Made by a program: the position numbers and the translations under genes. 64,000 nt of DNA from Dichetophora obliterata (Eukaryota; Arthropoda; Insecta; Diptera; Sciomyzidae): NCBI GenBank assembly GCA_963920525.1, contig OY986437.1, positions 114,258,715-114,322,714 on the forward strand, read 5' to 3'. Positions 56,027 to 64,000 of the stretch are shown here, piece by piece (positions within the stretch are counted from its first letter, which is position 1; each line of letters starts with the position of its first letter). The notes beneath the pieces are model-generated. The model did no database searches. It had not been told where the DNA came from and saw only the letters and a list, made by a program, of their open reading frames with translations.

Positions 56027-56585
56027 TGAAAATGTACTTTTGAAGTGACATAGCACAAGTTGTAGATCTGGTCAGGTAGAACATGACACCATACTTGAAA
56101 TTGTTAATATGCCCCCAAATTTAATTTTCCGTTAAAATACCAATTTTTAGGTACTTGACGGAATATACAATCTTTAACAACTCAGCAATTTTTTAACCGA
56201 TGTTCAATTTTACAGCAGTTTTATAAAGATAAAAGATAAAACTTTCAAAATGTATACATGTCTTAAGAACTATAAGAGTAACTTTTTGAGTTATAATCGG
56301 CCAAACATAAAATTTCAACCTTTTTTCCAATTTTTTCAACTTTAAGGATTATTTATTGCCAAAGTTTTGTTGAAAGCTACTACAAACGTAATAATTTTCT
56401 GAAAAAAAAACCACTTTATTAAGAATAAAATTTGTATTTCTTTATGAAAATCAGATGAAAATTGACAGAGTTATTAAAATTTTTTATAAATAAGAAATGA
56501 CTCTTTATAAATTCTGCATAATTTATAATAACCTCAATGGGTCTTGGGAGCGTTCATGTATCACTTTGATGGTTCCATTAAATAT
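56027..56585. other. AT-rich spacer
   Basis: No gene or repeat recognised between the hAT derivative and the mariner relic. Confidence 0.4.
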
Positions 56586-58027
56586 ACGAGGGCGTTTGAT
56601 AATTCCCTGAAAAATGACAAGGAATGATTTTTATGGCAAAAAAGTTTTAATTTTTATTTTAGCTCGATACACTTCGTCTAACGTTCCTCCAATTTTTTCA
56701 TTCCATCCGAAAAATACGTTTTCGGAAGGTCCTCAAAATAGGCCTCTGTTTCGGTGATGAGTTCCTCTCTGGTGGTGAATCTCTTTCCGCCGAGCCATTT
56801 CTTCAGGTTTGGAAACAGAAAATAGTCGGAGGGGGTCAAATCTGGAGAATATGCTGGATGATAAATACTATAAAAATAATATCAAATTGACAGCATTCAT
56901 TCATGGAATTTTGCCATGGGAGCTGGGCATGTGTGAACGCGCGCATTGTCTTAATGGAAGAGCACTTTTTTCCTCGGCAAATGGGGAATGCATAGTATTC
57001 GCCATTGATCGTTCTTTTCGGTGGAAGGTAATCGATGTAGATTATACCGAGCTTATCCCAAAATACTGTCGCCATATCTTTCTCGCCGGTAGCGCTGTCT
57101 TCGCCTTCTTCGGAGCACGTTCGGTCGGTGAAGCCCACTGTTTCGACTGTTCCTTTGTGTCTGGTGTGTTGTGATGGATCCATGATTCGTCCACGATTAC
57201 TAATCGACGGAAAAAATCCTTCTTATCTTTGTTTGTTTGTGGCGGGCATAGCCTAGTGGGTAGAGTGCATGTCCCCTAAGCTAAGGAACCGCGGTAGCCC
57301 GGGTTCAACTCCCTACTCAGACAGAATGTTTTTTCTATGGAATTAATTTTTTAATTATTTATTAATTAATTTTCGAATTTAACTTACGTGGCAAACCTCA
57401 GAGAGTAAAAAACTGCCGTGTAAAGCTTCTTGAGAACATAATCCGTTCGTAGTCGGCATTAAATTCGTAGGTCCAGTTGTCTTTGTGTTCAAACATTTAA
57501 TAACACGCACAACGCAATTGATCAATAGAAGCTTTCCTTTCTAGGATTGAAATGGCCAATTTATTTTTTTATTTTTATCTTTTTTCAACATCGCCAAACA
57601 CGCCTTTGAATCAGTCACACTTGCGGATAATTTTTTCATATCCAAATGATTTCGCAAAATGTCACACATTCGTTCGTTGGAGATGCCTACGGCCTCAACA
57701 ATCTCACGCGCTTAAACTCTGCGATCGGCCAACCCGATATCGTGAATTTTAGTGACCATTTCTGGTGTGGTGACCTCATTTGGGCGTCCAGAACGTTCGG
57801 CGCCACTTGTGCTTGTACGACCACATCGAAATTTAGTAAACCACTTGCGCATCATTCCAATCGATGGTATACAGTCCACATAGTATTTATCAAGCCTTTC
57901 CTTGGTTTGGCTGATGATTTTTTTGCGCCAAAAATAATGCTTGATGAACACACGAAATACACTTTTTTCCATTTTCGCCAAAATTCACCAGATCGTCTGC
58001 TGTCAATGGCTTACAAATACAAATTAT
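56586..58027 (-). pseudogene. mariner (irritans-like) relic, minus strand
   Basis: Minus-strand blocks: N-terminal HTH (MRKWFTKFRCGRTSTSGAER, then SGRPNEVTTPEM) at 57712-57981, AVGISNERMCDILRNHLDMK, CLAMLKKDKN before the SINE, KDFFRRLVIVDESWIHHNTP (first Asp), KIWRQYFGISSV, and HPAYSPDLTPSDYFLFPNLK (third Asp) near 56770-56830, ending FSDGMKKLEER. The region of the second Asp is missing: an internal deletion lies near 56880. Its left end resembles a mariner terminus (ACGAGGGCGTTTGATAATTC, 56587). A SINE and a truncated LINE have inserted in it. Confidence 0.8.
57231..57574 (+). mobile_element. tRNA-derived SINE inside mariner
   Basis: An RNA polymerase III promoter is visible: box A TAGCCTAGTGGG at 57249-57260 and box B GGGTTCAACTCC at 57301-57312, with tRNA-like spacing, followed by about 260 bp of unrelated AT-rich body. 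The mariner frame is cut after TTATCTTT (57223-57230) and resumes at TTATCTTTTTT (57575 onward), giving a target duplication. The tRNA part lacks complementary acceptor ends, so it is not a working tRNA gene. Confidence 0.6.
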
Positions 58028-58175
58028 GTTTAGTACGTAGGTGCGTTCTGTCTGTCCCGGTCTGATCCGGGCAGGTTCTAGAGTGTAAATCGTGCATGCG
58101 TATGTGTAGGCCGGGTATACGTATCTTGGGAAGATTCATACCTCCGGGCGAATCCAAAAAAAAAAAAAAAGCGTC
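58028..58175 (+). mobile_element. 5'-truncated copy of the CR1-like LINE 3' end
   Basis: GTACGTAGGTGCGTTCTGTC, then TGATCCGGGCAG and CGGGTATACGTATCTTGGGA, with an A run at about 58156-58171, matches 47412-47554 at roughly 85-90 percent. A SINE family that ends like the LINE is the alternative, but no box A or box B is present. Confidence 0.65.
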
Positions 58176-58772
58176 GCAGTGAGCTAAAATTTTTACAGTA
58201 GTCTATTAACATATGGTAGTTTAGAGGATCAGTGTTGCATTTAATTAACTACGCGGGAAATTAAATAATTTACTAACTTCTCAAATTGCCTCGTATCGTT
58301 TAAGGGTACCTTTATGAAATATAACCGATTCTGAAGGTGTTTTTCGAAAGAATACTACAAAACAATGGTCAGAGATATTGATATAAAGTTTTTTATTTTA
58401 ACAATTATTAAAGTACATAATAAAATTTTGTGTGACGTCATTTGCGTGTACGTGTCGTTGTTATGAAGCGATGCGAGAAAAGTTGGACCATTTTGCTTGC
58501 AGAATAACATGATTTGTAATTATCTGAAAAAAATATATTTGTAAAGTAAATACTTACGCCGAGGTAGTCACTTCGCCCCTTTTTTTAAAAATGAGTTTTA
58601 AAATAAATTTACAGCTCGTTTTGTACTCATATTTGCACCCATTTTTTAAACAATCAACTTGCAAACAAAAGTTTTTAAAAAACTCGAAGTCCTTGGCGCA
58701 AGTGTGTTAACTTTACAAATATATTTGCTTTTTTTCAGACGATTACGGATCATGTTACTTACTTAGTTGGCG

Positions 58773-60407
58773 CTACAACCGTATGTCGGTCTTGCCCTCA
58801 TCTAAGAATTTGCGCCAGCCATTTCTGTCTTTCGCTTGCTGGCGCCAGTTGGAAATTCCAAGCTTTGTCAGGTTGTCCTCTACTTGGTCTTTCCAACGAA
58901 GATGCGGTCGTCCTCTTCTGCGTTGACCGCCGCTGGGTACCGAATCGAATGTTTTCTTCACTGGAGCATCGTCTTTCATGCGCTGAACATGACCAAGCCA
59001 GCGAAGCCGCTCGATTTTAATGCGCTTGACTATGTCGATGTCAGCGTACAGCTCATACAGTTCATCTTTCCACCGTATTCGGTACTCGCCATTGACGCAG
59101 ATTGGTCCGTAGATCTTACGAAGAATCTTTCTCTCGAATGCTCCTAAAGTCTCTTCATCTAAACTGCTCCGCGTCCAGGTTTGTGATGCATAAAGTAGGA
59201 CGGGCATGATGAGCGATTTATAGAGCGTGATTTTCGTTCGTCGAGAGAGTGTTCTGCTTCTCAATTACCTTCTGAGCCCAAAGTAACACCTGTTGGCAAG
59301 AGTTATTCTTCGCTTGATCTCAATGCTGATGTCGTTGGTTGAGTTTATGCTGGATCCCAGATAAACGAAGTTCTTCACAACCTCGAATGAGGTATTGTCA
59401 ACGGTAACGTGGGTTCCAAGACGCTGGGACTGTTTGTTTGTTGACACCAAGTATTTCGTCTTATCTGCATTCACTGCCAGACCCATTTGACTTGACTCTC
59501 TTTCTAATTTGGAAAATGTTGCACTGACTTCGCGCGTATTATGGCCAATAATATCGATGTCATCAGCATACGCAAGCAGCATAACACTCTTGTAAAATAT
59601 TGTGCCACTACGTCTCAAATCAGCAGCTCGGATTATCTTTTCCATCATTAGGTTGAAAAAGTCGCACGATAAGGAATCACCTTGTCTGAAACCTCGTTTG
59701 GTAACAAATGGTGGGGAGAGGTCCTTCCCGATTTTAACTGCGCTGCTGGTAATGCTCAGTGTCATCCTGCAAAGTCGTATTAGTTTTGCAGGAATACCAA
59801 ATTCAGACATGGTGGAGTACAGGTGCTTCCTTATTGGGCTGTCGAAGGCGGCTTTGTAGTCGACAAAAAGATGATGGGTGTCGACTTGTTTTTCTTGAGT
59901 CTTCTCGAAGATTTGTCGTAGCGTGAAAATCTGGTCGATGGTGGACTTTCCAGGTCTGAAGCCACACTGATAAGATCCGATCAGTTCGTTTACAATGGGC
60001 TTCAATCTTTCACATAAAACGCTCGACAGGACCTTATATGCGATATTAAGAAGGCTTATCCCACGGTAATTGGCACAGATAGTGGGATCGCCTTTCTTGT
60101 GGATTGGGCAGAGCACACTGAGATTCCAATCGTTCGGAATGCATTCTTCCGACCATATTCTGCATAGAAGCTCGTGAATGCATTTAAGTAGAGCTTCGCC
60201 TCCATTCTTAAACAGCTAAGCAGGTAAGCCATCAACTCCAGCGACTTTGTTATTTTTAAGCCAAGCTATAGCTGTCAGAACTTCATCATAGTCGAGCAGC
60301 GGAACCTCAACGCTGTCATCCAAAATTGGGGTTTCCGGAATATCATCTCTATTGGCGGGATTGTTGTCAGCGTCGCCATTTAGAAGCTTAGAGAAGTGTC
60401 CCTCCAT
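58773..60407 (-). pseudogene. RTE-like reverse transcriptase with two stop codons
   Basis: A single minus-strand frame of 545 codons from 60407 to 58773, interrupted only by TAG at 60216-60218 (after KVAGVDGLPA, where related proteins have Glu) and TAA at 59265-59267 (after YFGLRR, where Gln is expected). RT motifs: CPIHKKGDP, ANYRGISLLN, CGFRPGKSTIDQIF, LFVDYKAAFDS, RGFRQGDSLSCDFFNL, LLAYADDIDIIG (catalytic Asp pair intact), LGSSIN. The C-terminal part has RRTKITLYKSLIMPVLLYA and a RGRPHLRWKDQVEDNL block typical of RTE-type proteins. Two point changes would separate it from an open frame. Confidence 0.88.
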
Positions 60408-60700
60408 AACGTCAGTGTACTCTGGACATCTGTCACTAGATTCATCCTTGCAGGAAGAGGCCCCGGTTTTAAAACCATCGGCAAGGCGTCTTATTTTTCG
60501 AAAAATTTTCGGGCCTCATTCCTATCACCATACATCTCAATCTTCTCTTGCTCGCGCTTTACTGTCTCTCTTTTTTTCCGCCTAAAAATATGTCTCTCTT
60601 CCCTCCTCTTTTCTTTGTATCGCTCCTTAGCAGCGCGCGTTACAACCGACTGCAGGGTGGCTTTGTAGGCAGTGGCGTCGCGACTTTCCTGGTCGTACCA

Positions 60701-61576
60701 CTATTTTCGGCGAGGGCGTTGGTAGCCAATCACCTCTTCAGCAGCCGCACGCATGGAGTTGGAAATGTGTGTCCACTGCGCGCATATATCATCGATTGGA
60801 GGAGTGCTTTGAAGCAGGATCGTGCGTACATCCAATACACTGGAAGAGTGCCTTCCGTCGATCAAAACGTGATCAATTTGATTCTTGGTTTTTTGATCAG
60901 GGGACATCCAGGTGGCTTTATGAATATTGAGATGCTTGAATCTAGTGCTATTTACGACCATGTTTCGTGCTGCGGCGAAGTCAATAGCCTTATTCCGTTA
61001 TCGGAGGTGTTGTCGTGGAGGCTGAACTTTCCGACTGTTGGACCAAAAATGTTTTCCTTGCTCACCTTAGCGTTGAAGTCACCAAGCACGATTTTTACGT
61101 CTTGACGGGGGCAGCGCTCGTAAGCATTTTCAAGGCGCTCGTAGAAAATTTCCTTGACCTCATCGTCCTTGTTTTCTGTCGGAGCGTGCGCACATATTTG
61201 GCTTATATTGAAAAATCTAACCTTGATGCGGATTATGGCAAGTCGTTTGTTCACAGGTGTGAATCTCAGGACGTGGGGCCGTAGTCTCTTGCCAACTACA
61301 AATCCGCATCCAAACTCGTGCTTCTCCGCATGGCCGCTGTAGGAGATCACAGGGTGCATGCCGAATGCAACCCTGTCCCTTCCATCGCATTTCTTGGATA
61401 GCAGTGATATCAGCTTTGTATCTTTCCAAGACATCAGTCAGTTGGATAGAGGCACCTTCCCAATTAAGGGTTCGGACATTCCAGGTGCATATCCGTAAAT
61501 CATTATCAGTTTTTCGTTTGCGGTAGTCGTCATCAGATTTGGGGATAATTTTTCTTCTTTTCTTATTTGTTTTCAT
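60701..61576 (-). pseudogene. RTE-like AP endonuclease domain, frameshifted
   Basis: From 61576: RICTWNVRTLNWEGASIQLT, then ITAIQEMRWKG (61217-61576 frame). After a frameshift near 61375: KHEFGCGFVV, ICAHAPTENKDDEVKE, IVLGDFNAKV (61434-60952 frame). After another near 60985: ATWMSPDQKTKNQIDHVLID (60961-60701 frame). These are the ordered blocks of an AP-type endonuclease (N of TWNVR, E of QEMRW, GDFNA, and the IDHVL end). It nicks target DNA for target-primed reverse transcription. Two frameshifts break it. Confidence 0.88.
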
Positions 61577-62052
61577 TGAAATTGGTTTTTACGGGTGGGG
61601 TTCAAACCCGACGCACAACCTATTTTAAGCCTAGGGAGGCCCGCCGCTCAGATTAGCCGCCAAACTAACGGTTGTCAGTTTTGACGTTGCCCAGGAAACA
61701 TCACGTGGAGGTTTGAGTCGACTTGAGGCGATTTCACAAAGATTATGCTGGCCTCGCCAGGTTAAGACAGTCAGACATGTTACATTGTTACATCGCCCCC
61801 AGATTCCCGGATCATGTTACATTACATCGGATCATGTTACTCTGCAAACAAAATGGTCCTACTTTTCTCGCATCGCTTCATGACAAAGTCACGTGACCGT
61901 AGATGACGTCACAAAAAATTTTTATGTACTTTAATAATTGTTCAAATCAATAAAAAAGCCTTTATATCAATATCTCTGACCATTTTTTTGTAGTATTATT
62001 TCAATAAACGCCTTCAGAATCGCTTATATTACATAAAGGTACCCTTAATCGC

Positions 62053-62849
62053 CCTCTCAGTGTGACTTTTTTACCCTACTTACTAAATTCAAGTTTCAAA
62101 AATACAGAAGTGGTTTTCAGTGCGAAGTTCAAGCGCAAAATTAAACTTATTTGTTATATTATTAATATTTAAGCCAAAAAAAGTTGTAATTCCTATAACC
62201 AACTGCGTATTCAGTTAGTGATAGACTAAAACGAAATCGAGTATAACAAATAAAGTAAGCAAATAAATGCTGAAAACGTACAACGTTTTCTTAATTGAAT
62301 TCACAATTTAATTCATGTAAAGCGTTTTCTCCAAATGTGATCTCCAAATAAAGACGATTTTGTCATTCCTGTAACAAGGTTTTTCGAAATTTGATATTCT
62401 TCTGATTATAGTTGTGCGTGAGTTCCAAAGAACTAATAAAAACGATGTAGTTGAAAGATCTATGAATTCTACTGAACTTTGATGCCAATGTGGTTACTGC
62501 AACAATTCTTTGTTCGTTTTTATTAACGCAGATTATTGTGTTTATATATTGTAAGTTTGCATTAAGTTGCATAACATAATATGCAATTATTTTTATAGCT
62601 GGTACTGTATTCACATCAATATCGCTATGCGATATTACCGATACACCGCGATACACCGTTACGTGATTCGTTCTTGATTTGTTACGAGTTTTGTCCGTGG
62701 AGATTTTTGCTTAAACTTTGTTTTTTCTGCCCTTTTTATTTCTTTTCTTTAACGACCACAATGTAGTGTGCATATAGAAGTGAGCTATTTGTAAAGTATT
62801 TAATTAATTTTTTTTTAATTTTTTCTTTAAACTAGCAAAAAAATTTGTA
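62053..62849. other. AT-rich spacer
   Basis: No gene seen. The final part (about 62700-62849) could be the leader of the next gene: an acceptor-like TTCTTTAAACTAG precedes the ATG at 62850. Confidence 0.4.
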
Positions 62850-63460
62850 ATGGCTCTACATACAAAAAAAAATACAACATATTACCAGCAAAAAAAGTTG
62901 GTTGAGTCGAAATCTAATACAGCTAAGCATAAAAAAGAGAAATTAGAAAGCACTAGAGAAAGAGTCAAGAAATGGAGAGAGAAATTAAAAGAAAATCCCG
63001 AAGCTTATCAACTACATCTCAAAGCAGAGCGAGAAAAATATCAAAAACGAAAACAAGAAGAAAAAGTAAAGAGTATTGATCAATTATCAGATCGAGAAAA
63101 ACTTAAGAAACGAAAACAAAATATAAATGCTCAAAGACGTTGTAGATTAAGAAAGAAACTATTGAATGAGCAAAACAAAGATTGTATGGAGACATGTGAA
63201 AACTTAGCTCAAAGTGTGAATCAAAATCTAACTGTTAATGAATAGAAAAAAAAGAAAATAGTTGCAACTTACAAAAATAATCGCGTTTTAAAAAGTCAAA
63301 ATAAAAAATTAAAAAGACAGCTGAAAGCACTTACTAAAATGTTTCAAAGATTTAGAATCAAAACAAAAAATCAACTGAACAAATTATCGTACATCGCCAG
63401 AGGAAATTGTTGATTAATTTTTGGAAGGCAAAAGTTTTCACGAAGAAGTAAGAAAAATCT
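62850..63460 (+). pseudogene. basic, coiled-coil transposon-type protein, 5' part, broken
   Basis: ATG 62850 opens 131 residues of very basic sequence with regular RxRVKKWREKLKENPEAY, AEREKYQKRKQEEK and SDREKLKKRKQN blocks. I recognise this as a multicopy hypothetical family in arthropods and cnidarians that looks transposon-encoded. After TAG 63243-63245 the same frame continues (KNNRVLKSQNKKLKRQLKAL). Then, after a frame change, SPEEIVD, a stop and FLEGKSFHEEVRKIL lead to a good donor (TTG|GTAAGT near 63462). This looks like a multi-exon gene, one exon visible, with two stops and a frameshift. Function not known. Confidence 0.5.
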
Positions 63461-63462
63461 TG

Positions 63463-64000
63463 GTAAGTTTTAATTTTTACGCGAAAAAATGAGTTAGATT
63501 CATTTTTATATTTAATTATTTCTATGCTTTCACATTCAATGTAAAGCTGTCGAAAATCAATTAAAGGCCAATTACAACATACTTATTGATATAACGATCT
63601 GTACTACACATAAAAAACTTCTACGACAATCATTACTTGGAAAAAATTAAAAAAATATTGCATGAAAAGTACTATTCATGGAATAATACTACCGAGGCAG
63701 TAAAATTTAAAGCATAAGAAGAAAAATTTTCAAACACTATACCCGAGAAATAATTTGTGTCCGTACCAGTTTACTCAGGCACAAAAGTCCAGAGTATCGG
63801 ACACAATATTATTTTTAAAAGCTACGAGAAGTAACGAAAAACTGCGAAGTTTATGAAAAAAATGAAACGCTCATCGATATTAAACCGAATGCAAACGAGC
63901 TTCAGCGAACAGGACCCGAGAAAAAATGTATATATTGTGTCAATAAAGTAGCTGATATGTATCGAAACTAGCCTGAGTCTTAACTATAATGTACCCGAAA
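63463..64000 (+). pseudogene. likely downstream exons of the 62.85-kb gene, decayed
   Basis: Short traces such as VSVPVYSGTKVQSIGHNIIF near 63760 and KPNANELQ with a CIYC pair near 63880-63945 suggest coding ancestry on the plus strand, but stops are frequent and I could not identify exon borders. The window ends within it. Confidence 0.25.

Larger units (their letters stand above)
58738..61850 (-). mobile_element. RTE-like non-LTR retrotransposon, near full length
   Basis: Minus-strand LINE with endonuclease (60701-61576) and reverse transcriptase (58773-60407), a GC-richer 5' leader at about 61577-61800 and a very short 3' end next to GGATCATGTTAC. That string occurs on both sides (58748 and 61793-61840), so it may be part of the target site or a tail repeat. 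One of the least decayed LINEs in the window. Confidence 0.8.
58302..62052. mobile_element. TTAA-flanked fold-back holding an RTE-like LINE
   Basis: Left arm 58306-58525 and right arm about 61835-62050 are inverted. AAGGGTACCTTTATG, GATTCTGAAGG and AATGGTCAGAGATATTGATA appear on the left, and their complements (TATCAATATCTCTGACCATT and CATAAAGGTACCCTT) on the right. TTAA abuts GGGTACC at both ends. The intervening 3 kb is a LINE, so the original element was about 0.5-0.6 kb. Confidence 0.75.

Noticed and set aside
57241..57325. Functional tRNA gene
   Set aside because: Boxes A and B are good but the acceptor stem ends do not pair and the body continues as a SINE.
1..64000. CRISPR-like array or bacterial defence locus
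   Set aside because: Regular short repeats seen are microsatellites or fold-back arms; introns and transposon families are eukaryotic.

Overview
This is an AT-rich eukaryotic nuclear window, almost certainly from an insect and most likely a fly (Diptera). The evidence is the short GT-AG introns (56-137 bp), long AT-rich spacers, an RpS21 retrocopy with fly-like residues, and the transposon mix: pogo/Tigger, mariner, Tc1, PIF/Harbinger, hAT, CR1-like and RTE-like LINEs, a tRNA-type SINE and many fold-back elements. No rRNA gene, CRISPR array, prokaryotic operon or convincing functional tRNA was seen. The species cannot be named from the sequence alone.

Layout. 0-10 kb: two spliced pogo-like transposase genes (8-1324 and 2822-4192), with degenerate copies of the second gene's DNA-binding exon on either side. 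The right-hand copy is split by a 2.3-kb inverted-repeat element and carries a 141-bp TTAA MITE. A 2.25-kb element with arms of about 0.65 kb follows (8014-10263). 10-21 kb: a reverse-transcriptase fragment, a MITE, two adjacent fold-backs (16.0-18.6 kb; the second is a 1.94-kb near-perfect hairpin), a third pogo-like gene (18673-20103) and a broken RpS21 retrocopy. 21-28 kb: a palindromic element interrupted by a Tc1 copy with exact TA duplications, then a decayed Arc/Ty3-type gag. 28.2-33.9 kb: a PIF/Harbinger element that I reconstruct from its terminal inverted repeats. It holds an intact three-exon Myb/SANT-like gene and a decayed HARBI1-like transposase, and is itself split by a mariner and two hairpins. 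35-39.6 kb: a decayed minus-strand LINE. 41.5-48.3 kb: inverted repeats enclosing a mariner, which encloses a CR1-like LINE. 50-52.7 kb: a second copy of the 21-kb palindrome, a Helitron-like start and a Tc1 relic. 53.0-54.6 kb: an intact three-exon gene of an unnamed family. 54.9-58.2 kb: a hAT derivative with an exact 8-bp target duplication, and a mariner carrying a SINE. 58.3-62.1 kb: a nearly full-length RTE-like LINE inside a fold-back. 62.85 kb to the end: the start of another transposon-like gene.

Few genes here could still make a full-length protein: the three pogo-like genes, the Myb/SANT gene and the 53-kb gene. All three pogo genes are open, yet each has lost one residue of the DDD catalytic triad (first Asp to Gly in two, third Asp to Asn in one), which fits either recent inactivation or domestication as DNA-binding proteins. 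All identifications are by eye from motifs; no database search was run.
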